A stretch of DNA of 7,248 nucleotides, taken from the NCBI GenBank assembly GCA_051962095.1, contig JBQCCP010000186.1, positions 1-7,248 on the forward strand, given 5' to 3'. The translations under genes and the position numbers were made by a program. The DNA comes from 66-474 sp051962095 (GTDB lineage Bacteria; Pseudomonadota; Gammaproteobacteria; Xanthomonadales; Rhodanobacteraceae). Shown here in pieces: positions 1 to 6,261 of the stretch. How positions within the stretch are numbered: position 1 is the stretch's first letter; each line of letters begins with the position of its first letter. The notes below the pieces were generated by a model, which saw only the letters and a program-made list of their open reading frames with translations, was not told the DNA's origin and made no database searches.

Positions 1-1596
1 CGTCGGCTTGGTGTTCATCGCCAACTGGTCGAGGCTGGTGAGGTTCTGCACCGTGCCCTTGCCGAAGGTCTGTTCGCCGATGATCAGGCCGCGGCCGTAA
101 TCCTGGATCGCGGCGGTGAAGATTTCGCTGGCCGAGGCGGAACCGCGATTCACCAGCACCGCCATCGGGCCGGTCCACAGCATCTTCTCGTCCGAATCCT
201 TTTCCTCGACCTGGCCGCGGCTGTCGCGCACCTGCACCACCGGGCCCTTGCCCATGAACAGGCCGGAGAGATTGATCGCTTCCTCCAGCGAGCCGCCGCC
301 GTTGTCGCGCAGGTCCACGACCACCGCCGAAACCTTCGCCTGCTTCAGTTCGCCCAGCAGCTTGGCGACGTCACGCGACGCGCTGCGGTAGTCGGGATCG
401 CCCCGGCGGCGCGCATCGAAGTCTTCGTAGAAGCTCGGCAGGTCGATCACGCCGATCTTCAGCGTGCGACCGCCTTCCTTGACGTCGATGATCTTCTTCT
501 TGGCGGCCTGGTCCGCGATGTTGACCTTGTTGCGCACCAGCGTGATCACGCGCGGCTTGGCGTCCTGGCCGCCCTCGGCCGGCAGGATTTCGAGCCGCAC
601 CACCGTGCCCTTCTTGCCGCGGATCCGCGCCACCACGTCGTCGATACGCCAGCCGACCGTGTCCACGAGCGCGCCGCACTCGCCCTGGCCCACGCCCACG
701 ATCTTGTCGCCGACCTCGAGCTTGCCGGATTTCGCGGCCGGGCCGCCCGGCACGATCTCGCGGATCACGGTGTATTCATCGTGTTCCTGCAGCACCGCGC
801 CGATGCCCTCCAGCGACAGCTTCATCGTGATGTCGAAGTTCTGGCTGGCGCGCGGGCCGAAGTAGTTGGTGTGCGGATCGATCGCGGTCGCGTACGCGTT
901 CATGAAGGTCTGGAACACGTCTTCGCTGTCGAGCTGGTGCACGCGGTCGAGGTAATTCTCGTAGCGGCGCGACAACGTCTTCCGGATTTCCGCGTCGTCC
1001 TTGCCCGCGAGTTTCAGGCGGATCCAGTCGTTCTCCACGCGACCCTTCCACAGCGCGTCGAGCGCGGCGGCGTCGGCCGCCCACGGCGCCTTGTCGCGGT
1101 CGAAGGTGTAGGTGGCGTTGGTGTCGAGATCGAAGCCCTTCTTCAGCAGTTCCAGCGCGTAGGCCGTGCGCTCGCCCGCGCGCTTCTCGTACAGGTTGAA
1201 GATCGCGAACGGAATCGACATGTCGCCGTTCCAGATCGCGTCGTCGAGCTTGCTGCGGTCGGCCGCGAACTTGTCGACGTCCTGCTGGGTGAAGAACAAC
1301 TTGCTGCCGTCCAGCGCCTTGAAATAGGCGTCGAAGATCTTCGCCGACATCGCGTCGTCGAGCGGCAGCGCCTCGTACTGGAAGCGCGTCAGCAATCGCG
1401 CCGCGAGGATCGCGGCCTGGCCCTGCGAGGCGGTCGGCGCCAGCACCGGCGCCGGGGTGGCCCTGTACTTGGCGATCGGCGCGGCGACCACGCTGGCCGA
1501 CGAGGCCGGGCAGTTCGCGGGCGGCGCGGGGTTCTGCGCGCGCGCGCCGACCGACACGACGAGGGCCACCAGGACTACGAGGAGACGCTGCAACAT
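1..1596 (-). CDS. prc: Tail-specific (C-terminal-processing) periplasmic protease Prc/Tsp, 3' end beyond window
   Basis: S41-family serine protease that degrades or trims periplasmic proteins from their C-termini. In E. coli, Prc works with NlpI on the peptidoglycan endopeptidase MepS and processes PBP3. The 532 codons visible run open to the left edge, so the C-terminal part (the family is roughly 680-720 residues) is missing. An Ala-Arg-Ala|Gln signal peptide spans residues 1-20. An Ala/Pro-rich stretch (about 21-60) follows, then the helical N-terminal Tsp domain and a PDZ domain from about Met258 (SLEGIGAVL) to about 345. The protease core starts near Lys380, with LRDNGGG ending about 435 and GSASASEIF. 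Using E. coli Tsp spacing (Ser to Asp +11, Ser to Lys +25), the catalytic residues are Ser488, Asp499 and Lys513 (FGKGT), all present. The ATG at 1594-1596 has a good Shine-Dalgarno sequence, AAGGA, six bases upstream. It lies 178 bases after lipB on the same strand. Confidence 0.96.
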   Translation of the reverse strand, partial: MLQRLLVVLVALVVSVGARAQNPAPPANCPASSASVVAAPIAKYRATPAPVLAPTASQGQAAILAARLLTRFQYEALPLDDAMSAKIFDAYFKALDGSKLFFTQQDVDKFAADRSKLDDAIWNGDMSIPFAIFNLYEKRAGERTAYALELLKKGFDLDTNATYTFDRDKAPWAADAAALDALWKGRVENDWIRLKLAGKDDAEIRKTLSRRYENYLDRVHQLDSEDVFQTFMNAYATAIDPHTNYFGPRASQNFDITMKLSLEGIGAVLQEHDEYTVIREIVPGGPAAKSGKLEVGDKIVGVGQGECGALVDTVGWRIDDVVARIRGKKGTVVRLEILPAEGGQDAKPRVITLVRNKVNIADQAAKKKIIDVKEGGRTLKIGVIDLPSFYEDFDARRRGDPDYRSASRDVAKLLGELKQAKVSAVVVDLRDNGGGSLEEAINLSGLFMGKGPVVQVRDSRGQVEEKDSDEKMLWTGPMAVLVNRGSASASEIFTAAIQDYGRGLIIGEQTFGKGTVQNLTSLDQLAMNTKPT

Positions 1597-1602
1597 GGAT
1601 AT

Positions 1603-1607
1603 TCCTT
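1603..1607 (-). promoter_or_regulatory. Ribosome binding site of prc
   Basis: On the minus strand AAGGA lies six bases before the ATG at 1594-1596. It is the clearest Shine-Dalgarno sequence in this window and supports that start codon. The other genes in the cluster rely on stop/start overlaps or have weak sites. Confidence 0.75.
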
Positions 1608-1655
1608 GGACGGCCGGAGCGGGCGGCCGTGTGCGCTCGGGGCGCGGACGGAGAT

Positions 1656-1681
1656 GAAAAGACGCCAGCCGTTCGCTGGCG
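1656..1681 (-). terminator. Hairpin followed by short T-tract after lipB (candidate Rho-independent terminator or prc-leader attenuator)
   Basis: Read on the minus strand, CGCCAGC and GCTGGCG form a perfect 7-bp GC-rich stem (1681-1675 with 1669-1663) around a GAACG loop, immediately followed by TCTTTTC. It sits about 95 bases past the lipB stop and about 65 bases before the prc start. It could therefore end the mltB-lipB transcript. The T-run is short and interrupted by C, so termination may be partial. On the plus strand no T-run follows, so it is not expected to act on that strand. Confidence 0.55.
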
Positions 1682-1745
1682 CGTTCGGGTGCGTGGTGCG
1701 GGCGGGTGAGACTCGTCGTGGCGCGGCCCGAGGCTACGGTATCGG

Positions 1746-1773
1746 AAAATACCGGCGCCGCATACGGCCGCAA
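1746..1773 (-). promoter_or_regulatory. Candidate sigma-70 promoter for prc
   Basis: On the minus strand TTGCGG (1773-1768) and TATTTT (1751-1746) are separated by 16 bases. That resembles -35 and -10 boxes and is the most AT-rich spot in the gap. A transcript would begin near 1739, giving a leader of about 143 bases that includes the hairpin at 1663-1681. This is a visual match only. The pair abuts the lipB stop codon (1775-1777), which is a natural place for the promoter of the next gene. Confidence 0.35.
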
Positions 1774-1774
1774 G

Positions 1775-2434
1775 TCATGCGGCGGCGCGGGGCAGGGCCG
1801 GGTCCGCTTCCTGCGGAGACAATCCGAATTGTCGGCCCAGCTCAACAATCAACACATCCTCGACATCGGCAAGCCGCGACGGGCCGCCCAAGTCTAGCAG
1901 TTGTGTCACCGACAAGCCCGTGTAGCCACAGGGGTTGATGCGGTGGAAAGGCTCCAGGTCCATCGCGATGTTGAAGGCCAGACCATGGAAGGTGCAGCCG
2001 TGGCGGACCCTGAGGCCCAGCGCCGCGATCTTGGCATCATTCACGTACACACCGGGCGCGCCGTCGCGGCGCACGGCGACGACGTTCCACTCGGCCAGGG
2101 TGTCGATGATCGATTGCTCGATCCGCCGCACCAGTTCACGCACGCCGAGCTTCAAGCGGCGCAGGTCCAGCAGCGGATAGGCGACGATCTGGCCCGGGCC
2201 GTGGTAGGTCACCTGGCCGCCGCGATCGACGTTGAGCACGGGAATGTCGCCCGCGGCGAGCACGTGTTCCGGTTTGCCGGCCTGGCCCAGCGTGAACACC
2301 GGGTCGTGTTGCACCAGCCACAACTCGTCCGGCGTGTCCGGCCCACGCGCGTCGGTGAAGGCCTGCATCGCACGCCACACCGGTTCATATGGCTGGCGGC
2401 CGAGGTGGCGGACGAGCAGCGGACGCGCGTTCAC
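1775..2434 (-). CDS. lipB: Octanoyltransferase LipB (lipoate biosynthesis)
   Basis: Cytoplasmic lipoyl(octanoyl) transferase. It moves the octanoyl chain from octanoyl-ACP to the lipoyl domains of 2-oxoacid dehydrogenases and glycine cleavage H protein, the first step of endogenous lipoate assembly. The 219 residues match the family length (E. coli 213). Visible signatures are RGGQVTYHGPGQ (71-82), AKIAALGLR with the catalytic Lys135, and INPCGYTGL with the acyl-carrying Cys169. Both catalytic residues fall at the same numbers as in E. coli LipB. The start is GTG at 2432-2434, overlapping the ybeD stop as GTGA. The N-terminus (VRHLGRQPYEPVWRAM) aligns with the E. coli start, so GTG is right, and translation is probably coupled to ybeD. 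LipA, which inserts the sulfurs, is not next to it here, unlike in many relatives. Confidence 0.97.
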   Translation of the reverse strand: MNARPLLVRHLGRQPYEPVWRAMQAFTDARGPDTPDELWLVQHDPVFTLGQAGKPEHVLAAGDIPVLNVDRGGQVTYHGPGQIVAYPLLDLRRLKLGVRELVRRIEQSIIDTLAEWNVVAVRRDGAPGVYVNDAKIAALGLRVRHGCTFHGLAFNIAMDLEPFHRINPCGYTGLSVTQLLDLGGPSRLADVEDVLIVELGRQFGLSPQEADPALPRAAA

Positions 2435-2718
2435 AGCGTGTAGCGGATATCCGGATGCGCACGCAGCGCCGCGTGGGCTTCCTCGTACTTTTCGCGGGAC
2501 GGGCAGTTGAACACCACGCTCACGGACACGTAGTTGCCCTGGCTGGACGAGCGTTCGCGCACGCTGGCGTCCAGCACCGACAGCCCGATTTCGCGCAGGA
2601 TCTCGCTGACGCGCTCGCGCAGATTGGCGTTCGCGTTGCCCATCGCGGTGATTTCGAAGCTGCCGGGAAACTGGAACCCCTGGCCTTCATTTTTCTCGAT
2701 GTCGCCGAGTTCGCGCAT
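2431..2718 (-). CDS. ybeD: DUF493 family protein YbeD
   Basis: Small cytoplasmic protein of 95 residues (E. coli YbeD 87) with an ACT-like ferredoxin fold and no firmly established function. It is recognised by FPGSFEITAMG (17-27) and by SSQGNYVSVSV (58-68), which matches the conserved SSKGNYxSVS stretch of the family. The genomic slot between dacA and lipB is also diagnostic. The ATG at 2716-2718 lies 4 bases after the dacA TAG. The AGGG made by that stop and gap is too close to the ATG to be an ideal ribosome site, so translation is probably coupled to dacA. At its 3' end TGA overlaps the lipB GTG. The persistent pairing with lipB has suggested a link to lipoate metabolism, but that is association only. 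There is nothing unusual in the sequence. Confidence 0.93.
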   Translation of the reverse strand: MRELGDIEKNEGQGFQFPGSFEITAMGNANANLRERVSEILREIGLSVLDASVRERSSSQGNYVSVSVVFNCPSREKYEEAHAALRAHPDIRYTL

Positions 2719-2722
2719 GGCC

Positions 2723-4027
2723 CTATTTTATGCTGGCAGCCGGCGCCGCGGCGCTGGACGCCGACGACACCGACACCGTGGGCGCCGGCGTGGTGGTGGT
2801 GCCGTTGCCGTGGTGGAACCACAGCAGGATCGCATCCCACAGGCGCTTGAAGAAGCCCCCCTGCGGCGCATCCTTCAACACCACCAGCGGTTCGCTGACC
2901 ACCGGCTTGCCGTCGAAGGTGATCTTCAGCGTGCCGACCTGCTGGCCCTTGGTGAACGGCGCGACCAGGCGCTGCGGGATTTCCAGCGTGGCCTGCAGCT
3001 TGTCGTACTGGCCGCGCGGGATCGTCACCGAGGCGTCCTCGGCGATCCCGAGTTCCAGCGTGTTGGCCTCGCCCTTCCACAGCCGCGGCGTGGCCAGCAC
3101 CTGGCCCGCGGTATACAGCGTGTGGGCGCGGTAGAAGTTGAAGCCCCAGTTCAGCAGCGCTTCGTCGCCGGTGGTCGCGGCGTTCATGTCGGGGCCGCCC
3201 ATCGTCACCGCGATCAGGCGCATCCCGTCGCGCAGCGCCGACGCGGCCAGGCAGAAACCGGCTTCCTTGGTCGAGCCGGTCTTGATGCCGTCCACGGTCG
3301 AGTCGGTCCACAGCAGCGTGTTGCGGTTGTGCTGGGTGATGCCGTTCCACTCGAACGACTTGATCTTCGAGATCTTGTATTCCTCGGGGAAGTTCTTGAT
3401 CAACGCGCGCGACAGGATCGCGATGTCGTGCGCGGTGCTGTAGTGGTCGGGCGCGGGATAACCCGAAGCGTTCACGAAATGCGTGCCGGTCATGCCGAGC
3501 CGCTGCGCGTACGCATTCATCATCTGCGCGAAAGCCTGCTCGGAACCCGCGACGTGCTCGGCCAGCGCGATCGCCGCGTCGTTCCCCGACTGGATGATCA
3601 TCCCGTACAGCAGGTCCTTCAGCGGCACGTCGGAATTCAATTTCAGGAAGCTGGTCGAACCGTCGGTGCCCGCGCCGCCCGCGCGCCAGGCGTGTTCGCT
3701 GATGTGCACCTTGTCGTCCATGTGGATCTTGCCGGCCTTGATCTCGGCGTTGACCACGTACTCGGTCATGATCTTGGTCAGCGACGCCGGTGCGCGGCGC
3801 GCGTCCATGTCGTGCTCGGCCAGGATCTGGCCGTTCGCGTAATCCATCAGCACCCACGCCTGCGCGTTCGGCTGCGGCGGCGGGGGAATTGGCGTCTGCG
3901 GAATCGTCGGCACCGGCTTGGGCGGCGCGGCGGACGGTTTCGGCGGCAGCGAGGGCGGGGTTTGCGCGAACAGCGCGCCGGCGAAGGCGACGAGGGAGAC
4001 CAGCATCAGGGAGCGCGCAATTTTCAT
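2723..4027 (-). CDS. dacA: Serine-type D-Ala-D-Ala carboxypeptidase, PBP5/6 (DacA/DacC) family
   Basis: Periplasmic penicillin-binding protein that removes the terminal D-Ala from peptidoglycan pentapeptides, limiting cross-linking and helping to keep cell shape. The protein has 434 residues (E. coli PBP5 403). A signal peptide covers about 1-21 (ALFA|Q). An unusual proline-rich linker (about 24-54) follows, then the S11 peptidase domain with all three active-site motifs: Ser82-Leu-Thr-Lys85, Ser147-Gly-Asn149 and Lys249-Thr-Gly251. The beta-rich PBP5 C-terminal domain spans about 305-388. The amphipathic membrane-anchor helix is GGFFKRLWDAILLWFHH (390-406). Beyond the anchor, where E. coli PBP5 ends, lies a 28-residue Thr/Ser/Ala/Pro-rich tail. 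The gene starts at ATG 4025-4027, 146 bases after rlpA, with no strong ribosome site. dacA versus dacC cannot be settled here; position next to rlpA and ybeD favours dacA. Confidence 0.95.
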   Translation of the reverse strand: MKIARSLMLVSLVAFAGALFAQTPPSLPPKPSAAPPKPVPTIPQTPIPPPPQPNAQAWVLMDYANGQILAEHDMDARRAPASLTKIMTEYVVNAEIKAGKIHMDDKVHISEHAWRAGGAGTDGSTSFLKLNSDVPLKDLLYGMIIQSGNDAAIALAEHVAGSEQAFAQMMNAYAQRLGMTGTHFVNASGYPAPDHYSTAHDIAILSRALIKNFPEEYKISKIKSFEWNGITQHNRNTLLWTDSTVDGIKTGSTKEAGFCLAASALRDGMRLIAVTMGGPDMNAATTGDEALLNWGFNFYRAHTLYTAGQVLATPRLWKGEANTLELGIAEDASVTIPRGQYDKLQATLEIPQRLVAPFTKGQQVGTLKITFDGKPVVSEPLVVLKDAPQGGFFKRLWDAILLWFHHGNGTTTTPAPTVSVSSASSAAAPAASIK

Positions 4028-4068
4028 CAGCTTTTGAAATCCCAGGAAAGACAGTAAAGAGTGAAGTC

Positions 4069-4105
4069 GGCGGCGTCGCCGCCTGCGGAGCGCAAGGTGG
4101 TCCGC
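4069..4105 (-). other. Potential stem-loop structures in the rlpA-dacA leader
   Basis: GGCGGC-GTC-GCCGCC (4069-4083) is a perfect 6-bp inverted repeat with a three-base loop. Next to it GCGGA (4085-4089) can pair with TCCGC (4101-4105). In the minus-strand transcript both would fold 42 to 78 bases upstream of the dacA ATG. The bases after the first hairpin (GACTTCACTCTTTACTG) are pyrimidine-rich but not a T-run, so a classical terminator is unlikely. GC-rich DNA gives such palindromes by chance, so a role in setting dacA expression is only possible. Confidence 0.35.
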
Positions 4106-4142
4106 TGCGATCGTCCCTGACCGTCACATTGCAAAGTTGCTT

Positions 4143-4171
4143 ATCCTACGCGACACAACCACGCGAAGAAA
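4143..4171 (-). promoter_or_regulatory. Weak candidate promoter for dacA
   Basis: On the minus strand TAGGAT (4148-4143) could act as a -10 box, with TTTCTT (4171-4166) 17 bases further upstream as a poor -35. It starts right after the rlpA stop, in the only sizeable gap inside the cluster. An internal promoter would let dacA-ybeD-lipB be expressed apart from mltB-rlpA. The match is weak and made by eye. Confidence 0.25.
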
Positions 4172-4173
4172 CG

Positions 4174-5076
4174 TCACTGGATCGACACATTCGCGTGCGG
4201 CAACCCCAGCGCATCCAGGCGCGCGGTGGTGCGATCGACGCTGTCCACGTCGGGCAGCGGCCCGATCTGCACGCGTTGCAGGGTGCGTCCATTCACGCTG
4301 GCGGCGACCACCCGCACCGATCCGAGTTTCAACCCGCGCAGGCGCGCCGCCAGCCGTTCGGCGTTGGCCGCGTCCGCGAACGCGCCGACCTGCACGTACA
4401 ACAGCGGTTCCCGACCGGTCTGCGGTGTGACCGCAGTGACGGGCGCAGGTTCCGCATTCGGGTGCGCGGGATCGATGCCCTGCACCTCCACGAGGCCCGT
4501 GCCCTTGGGCCAGATGCCGATCCGCACCGCGGCGGCCAGCGACAGGTCGATCACGCGGTTCGGCATGAACGGGCCGCGATCGTTGACGCGCACGATCACG
4601 CTCTTGCCGTTCTCGAGGTTGGTGACCCGCGCGAAGCTCGGCAGCGGCAGCACCTTGCTGGCCGCCGAGAACTTGTACATGTCGTAGGTCTCGAAATCGG
4701 AGGTCTTGTAGCCGTTGAACTTGGTGCCGTAGTACGAGGCGATACCGCGCTCGCTGTAGCCGGCGGCGCTGGGCAGCACGCGGTAGGTTTCCCCGTTCAC
4801 CGTGTACGGCGACTTGTTGCCGTAGCGCGACAGCGGTTCGGTGACCGGCACCGGTTCGGGGATCCTGCTGAAATCGACGCCCTTGATGTCCGGCGTGGAA
4901 TCGACGCGCTGGTGGTAGCGCTCGGCTTGCGACAGGCCGGTATTGTCGCGCCACGGCGTGTTCGACGCGCCGCCGCGCGTGCCCGCGCGCTGCGGGTTCG
5001 ACGAACATGCCGTCAACGCCAGCGCCGCCAGCGGCAGCAGCGCAAGCGGCAGCAGGATGCGCAGCGCGCGCTTCAT
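4174..5076 (-). CDS. rlpA: Septal-ring/outer-membrane lipoprotein RlpA (DPBB + SPOR) with altered catalytic site
   Basis: RlpA proteins bind denuded glycan strands at division septa through SPOR. In Pseudomonas aeruginosa RlpA also cleaves such strands as a lytic transglycosylase. The 300 residues hold a lipoprotein signal with lipobox Leu-Thr-Ala-Cys24, a low-complexity linker, the double-psi beta-barrel domain (about 110-200; GIASYYG, PLPSFARVTNLENG, VNDRGPF, RVIDLS), a Pro/Ala linker (about 202-223) and a SPOR domain (about 225-299; LYVQVGAF). Oddity: in lytic RlpA a catalytic His lies 26 residues before the catalytic Asp (AAHKTLPLP). Here the same place is Ser140 (AASKVLPLP), while Asp166 is kept. 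The usual TASGE loop reads TSDFE (125-129). Enzyme activity is therefore doubtful, whereas septal targeting by SPOR looks intact. The ATG overlaps the mltB stop as ATGA, implying translational coupling with another glycan-strand enzyme. Confidence 0.94.
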   Translation of the reverse strand: MKRALRILLPLALLPLAALALTACSSNPQRAGTRGGASNTPWRDNTGLSQAERYHQRVDSTPDIKGVDFSRIPEPVPVTEPLSRYGNKSPYTVNGETYRVLPSAAGYSERGIASYYGTKFNGYKTSDFETYDMYKFSAASKVLPLPSFARVTNLENGKSVIVRVNDRGPFMPNRVIDLSLAAAVRIGIWPKGTGLVEVQGIDPAHPNAEPAPVTAVTPQTGREPLLYVQVGAFADAANAERLAARLRGLKLGSVRVVAASVNGRTLQRVQIGPLPDVDSVDRTTARLDALGLPHANVSIQ

Positions 5077-6107
5077 TGCGCGGCGGGTGCCTGGGCGGCG
5101 CCGCGCGCGATCGCGTCGGCGAGTTGGGTCACGGCCAGTGCGTACATCGGGCTCTTGTTGTAGCGGGTGATCACGTAGAAGTTCTGGAAGGTCAGCCAGT
5201 ATTCGGGGCCGCTCGCGCCGTCCAGTGTCAGCAGGGTCGCGGGCCGCGACGGGTCTTCGTGCGCGGTGGGCGCGTAGCCGGCCGCGGTGAAGCTTTCCAG
5301 CGGTCTGGTCGGCATGGTGTTCTCGTAGGCCGGCGGCGGAGCCGCGGTCGCGCTGGGTTGGGCCTGTACCGCGACCGGCTGGCCGGTCTGCCAGCCGTGG
5401 GCCCGGAAATAATTGGCGATGCTGGCGAACGCATCGGGCAAGGACGCCATCAGATTGATGTGCCCGTCGCCATCGGCATCTACCGCGTAATCGCGGATGC
5501 TGGACGGCATGAATTGCGCGAGCCCTTCGGCGCCCGCATAGGAACCGTAGATCCCGGGAATCGGCCCGGGCAGCTTGTTCGCGGGCAGTTCCAGCAGCGT
5601 CTTCAGTTCACCGCGGAAATACGGCGCGCGCGGTGGGTAGTGGAACGCCAGCGTCACCAGCGCATCCAGCACGCGGTAACTGCCGGTGACCGCGCCATAG
5701 TTGGTTTCCACGCCGATGATCGCGACGATGTACTGCGGCGGCACGCCATATTGCTGGCCGATCTGGTCGAGCAGCGCGCGATGCTGGCGATAGAACACCA
5801 CGCCTTCATGGATCCGCTCGGGGTTCAGGAAGATCGGCCTGTATTGGCGCCACGGCTTCTTCTCGGCCGGGCGGGTCATCGCGTCGATGATGCTTTGTTT
5901 CACCACCGCGCCGTCGAGCAGCGCGTTCAGCGCGGCCGGATTCTTGCCGGTGGCCGCCGCGACCTCGCGCACCAGCGCGGCCTGGTCGGCATCGGTCGAA
6001 ACGGCATTGGCGGAGGCTGGCGAAGCGGGGGCGGTCTGCGCGAACGCGATCAGGGGCAGCGGCACGGCGAACGCGAGCAGCAGGGTCTTGCAAAGGAATC
6101 GGTGCAT
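5073..6107 (-). CDS. mltB: Lytic murein transglycosylase B family protein
   Basis: Cleaves the MurNAc-GlcNAc bond of peptidoglycan without water, leaving 1,6-anhydroMurNAc ends. The 344 residues fit the MltB/Slt35 family (GH103). The catalytic acid is Glu134 in AIIGVETNYG. The conserved YAGAEGLAQFMPSSIRDY (190-207) and the EF-hand-like calcium loop DADGDGHINL (210-219) match Slt35, and the C-terminal PEYWLTFQNFYVITRYN (301-317) is the closing family signature. The open frame extends upstream to 6263, but the ATG at 6105-6107 begins a clean signal peptide (MHRFLCKTLLLAF, cleavage near AFA|QT at 23/24), so that start is chosen. The extension is Arg-rich and resembles no signal sequence. There is no lipobox cysteine, so unlike E. 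coli MltB it is probably soluble in the periplasm. It is first in the minus-strand cluster and overlaps rlpA by ATGA. No strong ribosome site is visible. Confidence 0.95.
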   Translation of the reverse strand: MHRFLCKTLLLAFAVPLPLIAFAQTAPASPASANAVSTDADQAALVREVAAATGKNPAALNALLDGAVVKQSIIDAMTRPAEKKPWRQYRPIFLNPERIHEGVVFYRQHRALLDQIGQQYGVPPQYIVAIIGVETNYGAVTGSYRVLDALVTLAFHYPPRAPYFRGELKTLLELPANKLPGPIPGIYGSYAGAEGLAQFMPSSIRDYAVDADGDGHINLMASLPDAFASIANYFRAHGWQTGQPVAVQAQPSATAAPPPAYENTMPTRPLESFTAAGYAPTAHEDPSRPATLLTLDGASGPEYWLTFQNFYVITRYNKSPMYALAVTQLADAIARGAAQAPAAQ

Positions 6108-6136
6108 GGAAAAACGCGAGCGCGGACTTGCGCTGC

Positions 6137-6145
6137 AGCCTAGCA
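6137..6145 (-). promoter_or_regulatory. Possible extended -10 of the mltB promoter
   Basis: TGCTAGGCT on the minus strand has the TGn extension of extended -10 promoters but only a TAnnnT hexamer, and no convincing -35. It lies 30 bases before the mltB ATG, inside the divergent gap, where the first gene of the cluster needs a promoter. This is a weak call. Confidence 0.28.
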
Positions 6146-6201
6146 TGCGTGGCAAGCGAAGCGGCGCACCTTTCGCGGCACGCAAGGGCGGCCACGGCGA
6201 C

Positions 6202-6210
6202 TGATACACT
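6202..6210 (+). promoter_or_regulatory. Possible extended -10 of the phosphatase gene promoter
   Basis: TGATACACT fits the extended -10 pattern TGn-TAtAaT at TG and four of six hexamer positions. No good -35 lies 16-18 bases upstream, which extended -10 promoters can tolerate. Transcription would begin near 6217, leaving a 5' leader of about 45 bases before the ATG at 6262. It is the most promoter-like plus-strand sequence in the divergent gap. Visual match only. Confidence 0.38.
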
Positions 6211-6261
6211 CGCGCCGTCGCGCGGATCGCACACGTTGCGCGCACCCCAACGGCACGAACC

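Noticed and set aside
781..1938. 385-codon plus-strand open frame opposite prc and lipB
   Set aside because: It is antisense to two confidently identified genes. Its translation is Arg/Val/Gly-rich with no recognisable domain, which is typical of a shadow frame in GC-rich DNA.
2534..4057. 507-codon plus-strand open frame opposite dacA
   Set aside because: It mirrors the codons of dacA, has no family features, and is explained by scarcity of stop codons in GC-rich antisense frames.
4024..4083. Hairpin at 4069-4083 as a Rho-independent terminator after rlpA
   Set aside because: The downstream minus-strand bases form no uridine run, so it is listed only as a possible leader structure.
2520..4127. 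535-codon minus-strand open frame overlapping dacA in another frame
   Set aside because: dacA in the neighbouring frame carries the three PBP active-site motifs and a signal peptide. This frame is Arg/Ala/Gly-rich with no motif.
3790..5163. 457-codon plus-strand open frame opposite rlpA and the dacA leader
   Set aside because: It spans a gene boundary on the other strand and shows no domain or signal sequence.
5007..6143. 378-codon plus-strand open frame opposite mltB
   Set aside because: Antisense shadow. mltB has the catalytic Glu, an EF-hand loop and family signatures.
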